28,537 bases of DNA, from contig JAYUGA010000213.1 in NCBI GenBank assembly GCA_043738565.1, forward strand, positions 1 through 28,537, read 5' to 3'. This document shows, piece by piece, positions 13,863-21,222 of this stretch. Position numbers and translations under genes: made by a program. Numbering within the stretch: the first letter of the stretch is position 1; each line of letters opens with the position of its first letter. The notes under the pieces were generated by a model. It searched no databases. It was given only the letters and a program-made list of their open reading frames with translations, and was not told where the DNA came from. Source of the DNA: Stagnihabitans sp043738565 (lineage in GTDB: Bacteria; Pseudomonadota; Alphaproteobacteria; Rhodobacterales; Rhodobacteraceae).

Positions 13863-14671
13863 TGGCCGAGTTCCCTGCCGCGATCGGCAGCTGCCTTCAC
13901 CGCCCTTTGCAACAGCGGCGGAAATCCGGTGTCGGGGTTCATCAGGACGCCCAACGCCGCGGCGGTGGTGCCGCCGGGCGAGGTGACGTTGATGCGCAGT
14001 TGTGCTGCGCTATCGGGCGAACGGTAAGCCAGTTCGCCCGCCCCGCAGACCGTGGCGCGGGCGAGTTGCATGGCGATGGCTTCGGACAAGCCGACCGCGA
14101 CGCCTGCGGCTGCCATCGCCTCGATCAGGTAAAAGACATAGGCCGGGCCCGAGCCGGAGACGGCGGTGACGGCGTCGATCTGATGTTCGCCGTCAAGTTC
14201 GACGACCTCGCCCACCGCCTCCATCAATTCGCGGGCGAGGCCAAGGCCCTTGGCTCCGGCAGGGGTGTTGGCGCAGATGCCGGTGATACCGCGACCGACC
14301 ATTGCCGGGGTGTTGGGCATGGTGCGGACGATCGGGGTTTGGGCACCCAAGGCCGCCGCGAATGTGGCGATGGAGGTGCCAGCGGCGATCGAGATGAACA
14401 GGGTCGGGCCGTTGCCAAGCGCCTGCAACGCCGGCAGCGCGGCACCCATCATCTGCGGTTTCACGGCGACCAACGCCACGGCGGGGGACTTCGGCAAAGG
14501 TTCGTTCAGATGGACGCCCTTCGACAGCAGCCAGTCGGTCGGGTTCGGCTCGATTACCCAGAAGGACGAAGCCGGAATGCCCTCTGCCAACCAGCCGGTC
14601 AGCAGCGCGGTGCCCATCTTGCCGCAACCAAGCAGCACCAGCCCGTCACGGGCCACATCATCCAAAGCCAT
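13859..14671 (-). CDS. proC: Pyrroline-5-carboxylate reductase
   Basis: A 270-residue enzyme for the last step of proline synthesis, NAD(P)H-dependent reduction of 1-pyrroline-5-carboxylate. It has the N-terminal nucleotide loop LLGCGKMGTALL, the segments AVKPQMM and RTMPNTPAMVGRG, then VTAVSGSGPAYVFYLIEAM and the C-terminal family signature VTSPGGTTAAAL. Length is normal. The ATG follows GGAGGGTGGG, a strong ribosome-binding site, 24 bp after the ybjN stop. A small CCGT/ACGG inverted repeat partly overlaps that site. Confidence 0.95.
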   Translation of the reverse strand: MALDDVARDGLVLLGCGKMGTALLTGWLAEGIPASSFWVIEPNPTDWLLSKGVHLNEPLPKSPAVALVAVKPQMMGAALPALQALGNGPTLFISIAAGTSIATFAAALGAQTPIVRTMPNTPAMVGRGITGICANTPAGAKGLGLARELMEAVGEVVELDGEHQIDAVTAVSGSGPAYVFYLIEAMAAAGVAVGLSEAIAMQLARATVCGAGELAYRSPDSAAQLRINVTSPGGTTAAALGVLMNPDTGFPPLLQRAVKAAADRGRELGQ

Positions 14672-14695
14672 CCCACCCTCCGTTTTGACGGCAGG

Positions 14696-15199
14696 TTAGG
14701 CGCGGCCGTAAGCCTCGGCAATGGCGACTTTCATTGAATCGGCGGGGCTGCGGTCACCCCATGTCACCAGTTGGAACGCCGGGTAAAACCGTTCGGAGGC
14801 CAAAACCGCGGCAGAGATCAGATCGTCGATCTGTTCGGGTGCGGCGATCTGACCGCCCGACAGCAAGAGGCCATAGCGCCAGACCATCAGTTTCTGTTCG
14901 GCCCAATAGGTGAACGCGCCGGTCCAGACCATGTCATTGCAACGGTTCAGCAAGTCATACAGGGCACCCACGCGGTTTTCGGGCGGCTCCATCTCGAAGG
15001 TGCAGATCAGGCGCAGGGTCTCGTCCTGGGCCGACCAAGCGAGGGTCAGCGAATAGGTCCGCCACTGGCCTTCGACCGCCATTGCGATCTGGTCTTCGGT
15101 GACACGGTCAAACTCCCACGCGTGGGATTCGGCAAGGGTTTCGACGATGTCGATCGGATGCAGATCATCGCTGGCGAAGTAGTGTTCAGAAAGCGACAT
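14696..15199 (-). CDS. YbjN domain protein
   Basis: A 167-residue protein of the YbjN (PF10722) family, described elsewhere as a putative sensory or stress-related regulator of unknown mechanism. Features are an N-terminal segment DLHPIDIVETLAESHAWEFDRV, an alternating strand core (SLTLAWSAQDETLRLICTFEM), the helix RVGALYDLLNRCNDMVWTGAF, and a C-terminal helix LISAAVLASERFYPAFQLV. The ATG at 15199 is preferred; the open frame upstream contains low-conservation sequence. It heads the ybjN-proC-csaA-dehydrogenase operon, an order I recall from other Rhodobacterales. Confidence 0.85.
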   Translation of the reverse strand: MSLSEHYFASDDLHPIDIVETLAESHAWEFDRVTEDQIAMAVEGQWRTYSLTLAWSAQDETLRLICTFEMEPPENRVGALYDLLNRCNDMVWTGAFTYWAEQKLMVWRYGLLLSGGQIAAPEQIDDLISAAVLASERFYPAFQLVTWGDRSPADSMKVAIAEAYGRA

Positions 15200-15293
15200 G
15201 CCCGGCCTCACTATTGTGCCGCCACAGGGGAGACCCCCTAGCGGCTGGGTGTCTGGCAAGGAACAGCGTCTGCCCGACGCGTCCATACTAGGG

Positions 15294-15322
15294 ATAGTGG
15301 GGGGCCGGGGGAAGTCTGTAAA
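15294..15322 (-). promoter_or_regulatory. Candidate promoter of ybjN-proC operon
   Basis: On the minus strand TTTACA (15322-15317) and CACTAT (15299-15294) are 17 bases apart, about 95 bp before the ybjN start. The -35 is good and the -10 only moderate. The rest of the 165-bp gap (15200-15364) holds no gene and no other clear element. Confidence 0.3.
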
Positions 15323-15364
15323 GGGAAATCGGTGCAAATCTTCTGTGGGTAAGTAGAAGGGGGG

Positions 15365-15817
15365 TCAAATGGCCAAACGATCATCGAATAGAAATGGCGT
15401 CTGAATGGCTATCAGAGCCTGCCCTAGCCTTGGATGGGCGGGATTGACGAGAAGGTTCAAGTCGTAAGGGACCGCGCGGCTTGGCACCAAAAGGCCAAGG
15501 CTACGGCGCGAGCGGATCCAGTCGTCGCCGATGTCGCGGGTGTCTTGCAATGTCAGATTGGCCAGATCCGGCACGCTTAGCGTTTCGATCGCGTCATTCG
15601 GAACATCAAGAGCGATGGCAACCAATTCAGGCAAGGCGGAACGCAGGCGCATCTGTGGGGGCAGGTGGACGTAATATTCCAGAATAGCCAAAGCGAGGGA
15701 GCTTGCCGCATAAACCATTGGAAATACAGGGTTATTCCAGATTCCGCCCCACAACCTGGCACCCTCGCCATCCAGACCGGGCGCGAACTGGGGCTTGGTC
15801 AGCCGCCAGACACGCAC
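15365..15817 (-). CDS. RES-domain toxin (NAD+-degrading type)
   Basis: A 150-residue RES-family protein. Known members degrade NAD+ and arrest growth when not neutralised by a partner Xre/DUF2384 antitoxin. The family layout is present: MRVWRL start, GARLWGGIWNNPVFPMVYAASSLALAILEYYVHL, GDDWIRS, VPSRAVPYDLNLLVNPAHP. Likely key residues are Y36, E47 and S113. The family's usual GGRWN reads GGIWN here (I26), so one normally conserved arginine is missing. The start is a GTG at 15817, directly after the antitoxin TAG stop, which implies coupled translation. Codons are visibly less GC-biased than in neighbouring operons, a sign of transfer. Confidence 0.85.
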   Translation of the reverse strand: MRVWRLTKPQFAPGLDGEGARLWGGIWNNPVFPMVYAASSLALAILEYYVHLPPQMRLRSALPELVAIALDVPNDAIETLSVPDLANLTLQDTRDIGDDWIRSRRSLGLLVPSRAVPYDLNLLVNPAHPRLGQALIAIQTPFLFDDRLAI

Positions 15818-16189
15818 CTAGCCGAAAACCCCTTGCTCCAATCGGCCCAGCACCGCCTCTACCTCACGTCCGCCAAGGTCTGATCGCGCCATGCGTATCG
15901 GGATATGGCCGTCGAGTGCGGGGTTGGGGGTGCGCAGCCACTGGTCAGCAAGATCGGCTTTGCCGAAGACGCGGCGGGCGTGGCCAACCACACGCAAAAG
16001 CCAGGCAATGCCATCGGCCTCTTCCAACTTCAGTGGGGCATTTTCCGCAATGCGACGTTCAAGGGTGCGCGTCGGAATAATCATGCTGATGTCGTCGCGG
16101 GTCAGACCTTGGATTTCCGCTTGGGGCACAAGGACTGATGGGACGCCGTTTTCCAAATCCACGAATGTCAGGCTTCGACCGGCACTCAT
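15818..16189 (-). CDS. Xre/MbcA/ParS-type antitoxin (DUF2384)
   Basis: The C-terminal part is the typical antitoxin of RES toxins: a short HTH (LTRDDISMIIPTRTLERRI), then the toxin-binding domain (GIAWLLRVVGHARRVFGKADLADQWLRTPNPALDGHIPIRMA, ending VEAVLGRLEQGVFG). The product blocks the RES toxin and normally autorepresses the operon. The start is uncertain. The ATG at 16189 gives 123 residues, near the short end of the family, but has no good ribosome-binding site. GTG at 16228 and ATG at 16405 are in the same open frame and would add 13 or 72 residues of unrecognised, basic sequence. Codon use differs from the chromosome around it. Confidence 0.78.
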   Translation of the reverse strand: MSAGRSLTFVDLENGVPSVLVPQAEIQGLTRDDISMIIPTRTLERRIAENAPLKLEEADGIAWLLRVVGHARRVFGKADLADQWLRTPNPALDGHIPIRMARSDLGGREVEAVLGRLEQGVFG

Positions 16190-16406
16190 GCGGGCAATCA
16201 GCTGTTCATGAGAAAACTGACGGCGCACAGTGATTTGGCAGTCCTGTTTCCGGTCGTAGCTCAAATTTGATCCAGCAGTGGTCTTCGACGATTTTTTCAC
16301 TGACAAAACCGACCCAGCTGCAGTCTTTCCAGTCCGATACGCCCCGGTGTCTTTCAGTCTCGCAGCACGCCCGGCAATTTCATTCGGCTTCTTCAAACCG
16401 CACATC

Positions 16407-16440
16407 CGCCATTTGCTGCACCATGCCACCGCAAATGGCG
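16407..16440. repeat. Perfect 10-bp inverted repeat between xthA and antitoxin gene
   Basis: CGCCATTTGC (16407-16416) and GCAAATGGCG (16431-16440) are exact inverted copies separated by 14 bases. The repeat lies 10 bp after the xthA stop and upstream of the antitoxin frame. It could be the xthA terminator hairpin (no T tract follows), the autoregulatory operator of the toxin-antitoxin pair, or one edge of the transferred block. Confidence 0.55.
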
Positions 16441-16449
16441 AAAGTCACT

Positions 16450-17238
16450 TCACAAATCGAACGTCGCAAAGACGGGGGCGTGGTCGCTGCCCTGTTCCCA
16501 GCCGCGCACGGGGCGGAGGATGCGGCTGCCATGGGCGGATGCAGCGATGTCGGGTGTGGCCCAGATGTGGTCGAGGCGGCGGCCTTTGTCGGCGGTATCC
16601 CAGTCGGGCGAGCGGTAGGACCACCAGCTATAAAGCGGGCCCTCGGGGATGTTGGCGCGGGTCACGTCTTGCCAGCCGCCAGCCTCCATCACCGCTTGGA
16701 AATGTTCGACCTCGATCGGCGTGTGAGAGACGATCTTCAGCAGCGCCTTGTGGTTCCACACGTCATCCTCGCGCGGGGCGATGTTCAGATCGCCCACAAG
16801 GACGGCGCGGTCGGGGCGTTCCCAGCGGAAGTGGTCGCGCATCTCGGTCAGGAAATCGAGCTTCTGGCCGAATTTCACATTCTCGTCGCGGTTGGGAATA
16901 TCACCACCGGCGGGGACATAGCAGTTGTGGATGGTGACACCGTTTTCCAACTGCGCCGCGACATGGCGGGCATGGCCGAGGCTGGCGAAATCCTTGTCGC
17001 CGACATCCATCAGCGGCAGTTTCGACAGGATCGCCACGCCGTTATAGCCCTTTTGGCCACGCGCGACCATCCAGCGGTAGCCGAGCGACTGGAACTGCTC
17101 CATCGGGATCAACTCGACCGGGCTTTTGCATTCCTGCAGGCACAGGATGTCGGGCTGCTCTTCGCGCATCAGCTTGGCCACCAGACCTTCGCGCAGGCGG
17201 ACCGAGTTGATGTTCCAGGTGGCGAGGGTGAAGGTCAT
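16450..17238 (-). CDS. xthA: Exodeoxyribonuclease III
   Basis: A 262-residue AP endonuclease/3'-exonuclease of the base-excision repair pathway. Motifs of the EEP nuclease fold are complete: ATWNINSVRLR, metal-binding E36 in CLQECKS, the segment CYVPAGGD, VGDLNIAPREDDVWN with the catalytic Asp and Asn, YSWWSYR, RLDHIWAT and the C-terminal catalytic SDHAPV. The length equals that of bacterial XthA. The start has a good ribosome-binding site (AAAGGAAACGCC). It is transcribed toward the toxin-antitoxin pair with 260 bp between its stop and the preferred antitoxin start. Confidence 0.95.
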   Translation of the reverse strand: MTFTLATWNINSVRLREGLVAKLMREEQPDILCLQECKSPVELIPMEQFQSLGYRWMVARGQKGYNGVAILSKLPLMDVGDKDFASLGHARHVAAQLENGVTIHNCYVPAGGDIPNRDENVKFGQKLDFLTEMRDHFRWERPDRAVLVGDLNIAPREDDVWNHKALLKIVSHTPIEVEHFQAVMEAGGWQDVTRANIPEGPLYSWWSYRSPDWDTADKGRRLDHIWATPDIAASAHGSRILRPVRGWEQGSDHAPVFATFDL

Positions 17239-17335
17239 GGCGTTTCCTTTCGGCGATGGCGGAGACTAGGCGGGGCTGGACGAATGCTCAAGCGGCTTGC
17301 TTGACCTTGCGCGACAGTGCCGACAAGCTGCCGCC

Positions 17336-18558
17336 ATGTCGGACCCTTCACTTTGGTGCAACCGCAATTTCCGGCTGATCTTTGCCGCTTCGACCGTCAG
17401 TCACCTTGGCTCCGGCGTGTCGGCGGTGGCGTTTCCGTGGTTCCCTCGCTGCTGACGCGCGACCCGTTGTTGATCGGGTTTGTGGCGACGGTATTTCAAC
17501 TGCCGTGGCTGCTGTTCGCGCTGCCGTTTGGGGTGCTGACCGACCGGCTGGATCATCGCCCCACGATCGTGGCCAGCGACGGGGTGCGGGCGGGATTGAC
17601 GCTGCTGGTGGCGGCGCTGGCGCTGGTGGTGCTGGCGGGGACCCCTGCCGTATTGGGGCTGGCGCTGATTGCGTTTCTGCGGGGGACGGCAGAGGTGTTG
17701 CGCGACAACACGGCGCAGACGCTGTCGCCGTCGCCGTCGATCATCGACAAAAGTGGGCTTGAAATGGCCAATGCCGCGATGTGGAGCGCGAATGAGGTGG
17801 CGGGGCGGTTTTTCGCTCTGCCATTGGCGGGCGTGCTTTTCAGCCTGGGGATCGCGCTGGCGTTTGGGTTTGATGCGGCGATGCTGGCGGCCGCCGCCTT
17901 GCTGATCGGGCTGCTGACGGTGTTGCGGGTGGCTCCGCGGTCGGAGCAGGTGTTCTGGCCCGCGCTGAAGGAAGGGGTGGGCTGGCTGTCGGCACATGGC
18001 CAATTGCGGCGGCGGGCGATGGTGCTGGGCGCGTATAACTTCCTCAGTGCGATGATCTGGTCGGTGATGGTGCTGTATGCACAGGATATTCTGCGGCTGA
18101 ACGCGGTGGGCTATGGCGCGTTGCTGTCGGCGCTGGCGGCGGGAGGACTGGGCGGCAGTCTGGCGGCACCGTGGATCATCCGCAGGGTTGGGCCGAGCCA
18201 GGGGCTGCTGTTGTCGATTTCAGGGTTCATCCTGTCGTCGGCTGTCCTGATCCTCACCACCAACCCGTGGATCGCGGGGGTGGCGCTGATGGGCGATGCC
18301 TGCACGGGGATGATCTGGAACATCATCACGGTCAGCTACCGGCAGCGGCACATTCCGTCGGAGTTGTCGGGGCGGGTCAATGCGGCCTATCGCTTCGTCG
18401 GGTCAGGGACTTTGCCGCTGGGGTCGCTGGCCGGTGGGGCGCTGGTGGCGGTGGCGGCTCGGCTGGGGTCGTTTGCGCTGCACTTGCCATTTGTCGCAGC
18501 CACTTTGGGCGCGGCGATGATGCTGATCTATGCCGCCTTGCGGTTGCGGCTGGATTGA
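17336..18558 (+). pseudogene. MFS transporter with an apparent frameshift at its 5' end
   Basis: The body (frame of base 17446 onward) is a major facilitator of about 400 residues with SLLTRDPLLIGFVATVFQLPWLLFALPFGVLTDRLDHR, repeated hydrophobic helices and the domain-2 motif SELSGRVNAAYRFVG, like EntS/MFS_3 type drug or metabolite exporters. The expected N-terminus exists in another frame: the ATG at 17336 gives MSDPSLWCNRNFRLIFAAS, then TVSHLGSGVSAVAFPWFP, and that frame ends at TGA 17453-17455. Joining the two between 17441 and 17446 gives a normal first helix, so one base appears lost in the C run at 17443-17445. Either the gene is broken or there is a sequencing error; translation from a start in the second frame would lack the first helix. 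Confidence 0.75.
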
Positions 18559-18565
18559 AGGCTGG

Positions 18566-18646
18566 GCCAAAAAAAGAGGCCGGGCACGAGGCCCGGCCAG
18601 GTCCAACAGGGAGGAACCGCGTCATAACCCCGACCCGGCGAGGGGA
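18566..18646 (-). ncRNA. Candidate small RNA downstream of cenR
   Basis: Read on the minus strand: a CCCC/GGGG hairpin (18645-18628), a short reading gap, a second hairpin GGTTC/GGACC (18618-18600) whose loop displays CTCCC, then a strong terminator. The loop sequence is complementary to Shine-Dalgarno sites, as in alphaproteobacterial sRNAs with CUCCUCCC loops. No convincing promoter was found directly upstream (CTGACA at 18674-18669 has only a poor -10 partner), so the RNA may equally be the processed 3' end of the cenR mRNA. The rest of the 191-bp gap between the MFS gene and cenR holds no supported gene. Confidence 0.4.
18569..18598 (-). terminator. Rho-independent terminator of cenR / candidate sRNA
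   Basis: GGCCGGGC and GCCCGGCC form a perfect 8-bp stem with a 5-base loop (18578-18598). On the minus strand it is followed by TC and seven T residues (18575-18569). There is no T tract on the plus strand, so it serves minus-strand transcription, though the hairpin may also protect the 3' end of the MFS transcript. Confidence 0.85.
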
Positions 18647-18749
18647 ACTTTCTGCAACAATCGCTGCATGTCAGCAACATAACCCAGGATGCTGGCAACA
18701 ATAAGGCTTCTCTCGGGTTGCAGTGTGTTTTTCACAGCACCTGTGGCCT

Positions 18750-19436
18750 TCAAGCTACCAGTTTGTAGCCACCGTTTTCAGTGACCAAGAGCCGAGCATT
18801 GGCTGGATCATGCTCGATCTTCTGGCGCAGACGGTAGATATGCGTCTCGAGCGTATGAGTCGTCACCCCGGCGTTGTAGCCCCAGACCTCGTGCAGCAGC
18901 ACATCGCGGGCCACAACCCCGGATTGTGCGCGATACAAGTATTTCAATATGTTGGTCTCTTTTTCGGTCAGGCGTATCTTCTTTTCCTTGGGGTCCAACA
19001 GCAGCTTTTGCGCCGGTTTGAAGGTGTAGGGGCCCATCTGGAACACCGCGTCTTCGGACTGTTCGTGCTGGCGCAACTGGGCGCGAATCCGGGCCAGCAG
19101 GACCGGGAACTTGAACGGCTTGGTGACATAGTCATTGGCGCCGGAATCCAGGCCCAGAATGGTGTCGCTGTCCGAATCATGCCCCGTCAGCATCAGCACC
19201 GGGCATTTCACCCCGGCCTTGCGCATCCGGCGGCACAATTCGCGGCCGTCAGTGTCGGGCAGGCCGACGTCGAGGATAACCAGATCGTAGGAGCCGGCCT
19301 TGGCCTTCTCCATCCCTTCGGCCCCGGTGCGAGCTTCGAAAACGTCGAAATCCTCGGTCATCACCAGCTGCTCGCTCAGGGCTTCGCGCAGGTCGTCATC
19401 GTCATCGACCAGCAAGATTTTCCGCAAGGTGGCCAT
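18750..19436 (-). CDS. cenR: OmpR-family response regulator, CenR-like
   Basis: A 228-residue two-component response regulator. The receiver domain has the acidic pocket DDDDD (11-15), phospho-acceptor D56 (LVILDVGLP), LTGH and K106 (VTKPF). The C-terminal winged helix carries IRLTEKETNILKYLYR and VTTHTLETHIYRLRQKIE. The sequence closely follows Caulobacter CenR as I recall it, a regulator of cell-envelope genes essential in several alphaproteobacteria. The ATG at 19436 is preceded by GCGGAG; the frame is open further upstream without support. No histidine kinase is adjacent, which fits the usual orphan position of cenR. It is divergent from ribA. Confidence 0.85.
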   Translation of the reverse strand: MATLRKILLVDDDDDLREALSEQLVMTEDFDVFEARTGAEGMEKAKAGSYDLVILDVGLPDTDGRELCRRMRKAGVKCPVLMLTGHDSDSDTILGLDSGANDYVTKPFKFPVLLARIRAQLRQHEQSEDAVFQMGPYTFKPAQKLLLDPKEKKIRLTEKETNILKYLYRAQSGVVARDVLLHEVWGYNAGVTTHTLETHIYRLRQKIEHDPANARLLVTENGGYKLVA

Positions 19437-19584
19437 TGTCGTCTCCGCTCGGGCGGCTTGCCCGTTGGCAGACAGATGCACCGGGATCACGGGAGGGACA
19501 AGATTTGCGACAAAGCTCTCACGCGGACGTGTCGCAGGGGCGGGATATGTTTCAATTTCCTGCACGGGTGCCTAGATAGGTGTC

Positions 19585-20673
19585 ATGAGTCTTGCCCCGA
19601 CCACGGTTGAAAAGCTGGTCCGCGCACGCGGTGACTTGCGCATGGGGGTGCCGGTGGTGCTGGCGGATGCGGGGCGCGCGGCGCTGGTGGTGGCGGCGGA
19701 AGAGCTGGACGACGCGCGGCTGGCCGATTTTCGGGCATTGGGCAGGCCGGAACTGGCGCTGACGCTGCACCGGGCGGAAACGCTGAAGGCGCGGGCCTAT
19801 GATGGCGATCTGGCGCGGATTGCGGTGCCTGCGGATGTCGGGTTGGAGTGGCTGCGGGCTTTGGCGGACCCGGCGGATGATCTGCGGGTGCCGATGAAGG
19901 GGCCGCTGAACGCCTTGCGGGAGGGTGGGGCGGAACTGCACCGGGCGGGGCTGGCGCTGGCCAAGGCGGCCAGGTTGTTGCCCGCAGTATTGGTGGTTCA
20001 TGTGCCGGACGGGCTGGCTTTGGCCGCGCGGGAGGGGCTGACCTTTCTGACCCTGGCCGAGATATTGCCGGAACTGACGCGGTTGTCGCCTTTGCATCCG
20101 GTGTCGTCGGCACGGGTGCCGATGATTGCCTCGCAGGCCGGTCGGGTCCATGTGTTCCGGCCCGAGGATGGCGGTGAGGAGCATTATGCCATCGAGATCG
20201 GGCGGCCGGATCGTTCGGCCCCGGTTCTGGCGCGGCTGCATTCGGCCTGTTTCACCGGCGATGTGCTGGGCAGTCTGAAATGCGATTGCGGGCCGCAGTT
20301 GCGCAGCGCCTTGGCGCAGATGGGAGCGGAAGGTTCGGGAGTTTTGTTGTACCTCAACCAGGAGGGGCGCGGCATCGGGCTGGCCAACAAGATGCGGGCC
20401 TATTCCTTGCAGGATCAGGGCTTTGATACGGTAGAGGCCAATCACCGGCTGGGGTTCGAGGATGACGAGCGCGATTTCCGGATTGGGGCCGATATTCTGC
20501 GGCGGATGGGGTTTCACAGCGTGCGGCTGATGACCAACAACCCGCGCAAGATTGCGATGATGACGGGCTGCGGGCTGGCGGTGACGGAACGGGTGCCGCT
20601 GCATGTCGGGCTGACGCCGCAGAACGCGGACTATCTGGCGATCAAGGTGGCCAAGTCGGGGCATTTGTTGTGA
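19585..20673 (+). CDS. ribA: GTP cyclohydrolase II with RibB-like N-terminal extension
   Basis: A 362-residue enzyme that opens GTP to the pyrimidine precursor of riboflavin. The RibA core occupies about residues 180-355: zinc ligands C222, C233 and C235 (HSACFTGDVLGSLKCDCG), the active-site region YLNQEGRGIGLANKMRAY, and LMTNNPRKI. The N-terminal 170 residues are extra compared with E. coli RibA and look like a degenerate DHBP synthase (RibB) domain: GVPVVLADAGRAALVVAAEEL lines up with the RibB start, but the acidic DDEDRENEGD-type metal/substrate motif is gone. It is thus probably RibA-only in activity. Its TGA overlaps the GTG of the next gene. Confidence 0.92.
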   Translation: MSLAPTTVEKLVRARGDLRMGVPVVLADAGRAALVVAAEELDDARLADFRALGRPELALTLHRAETLKARAYDGDLARIAVPADVGLEWLRALADPADDLRVPMKGPLNALREGGAELHRAGLALAKAARLLPAVLVVHVPDGLALAAREGLTFLTLAEILPELTRLSPLHPVSSARVPMIASQAGRVHVFRPEDGGEEHYAIEIGRPDRSAPVLARLHSACFTGDVLGSLKCDCGPQLRSALAQMGAEGSGVLLYLNQEGRGIGLANKMRAYSLQDQGFDTVEANHRLGFEDDERDFRIGADILRRMGFHSVRLMTNNPRKIAMMTGCGLAVTERVPLHVGLTPQNADYLAIKVAKSGHLL

Positions 20674-21167
20674 CCGGCGATCTGATCGTTACGCGGTGGG
20701 GGGCGCGGTTTCTGGGGCGCAGTTTTCCTTGCGTGGTCGGGCGCGGTGGAATCACGACGGACAAGCGCGAGGGCGACGGGGCGACACCGGCGGGCGAGCA
20801 CCGGATCGTGGGGTTGCTGTATCGGCCCGACCGGATTGCCAGCCCCCTGCCCCGCTGGGCCGAATCGATCAGGCCGGGCGATCTGTGGTCGGATGATCCG
20901 TGTGACCCGCAGTATAACCACTGGGTCCGCGATCCGCATGGCTTTGGCCATGAGCGCCTGTGGCGAAGTGACCCGCTTTACGACCTGATCCTGATAACCG
21001 ACTGGAACTACCCGGTTTTCACACCCGGCAAAGGGTCGGCCATCTTCCTGCACCGCTGGCGCAAACCGCGCCATCCGACCGCCGGTTGCGTCGCGTTCGC
21101 GCCCGACGACCTTGACTGGATTGCCCGCCGCGCGGCGCCCGGCACCCGGCTGACTGTCCGCAGTTGA
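20670..21167 (+). CDS. L,D-transpeptidase (YkuD fold) family protein
   Basis: A 165-residue protein with the YkuD catalytic block: FLHRWRKPRHPTAGCVAF contains the conserved His and the nucleophile C140 in TAGC. Enzymes of this fold form 3-3 cross-links in peptidoglycan or attach lipoprotein to it, or act as carboxypeptidases. There is no signal peptide or transmembrane segment, unusual for a periplasmic enzyme, though signal-less relatives (COG3786-type) are known. The start is GTG at 20670, overlapping the ribA stop (GTGA), so the two are coupled. The substrate and site of action remain open. Confidence 0.82.
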   Translation: MTGDLIVTRWGARFLGRSFPCVVGRGGITTDKREGDGATPAGEHRIVGLLYRPDRIASPLPRWAESIRPGDLWSDDPCDPQYNHWVRDPHGFGHERLWRSDPLYDLILITDWNYPVFTPGKGSAIFLHRWRKPRHPTAGCVAFAPDDLDWIARRAAPGTRLTVRS

Positions 21168-21222
21168 GGGGCTTTCCAAAACGCTTTGAGAGGCATAGAA
21201 TTCGGCCAACGGGGAGGCGGAC

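Noticed and set aside
16380..16382. TGA inside the second frame of the antitoxin leader as a selenocysteine codon
   Set aside because: No SECIS-like hairpin was seen after it and no redox motif surrounds it. A decayed or chance frame is simpler.
16278..16937. Plus-strand open frame across the antitoxin leader and into xthA
   Set aside because: Its start looks protein-like, but it runs antisense into xthA and turns into Arg-rich sequence; no ribosome-binding site.
17436..17455. Programmed -1 frameshifting in the MFS gene
   Set aside because: No X-XXY-YYZ slippery heptamer lies before the TGA, and this transporter family is not known for recoding.
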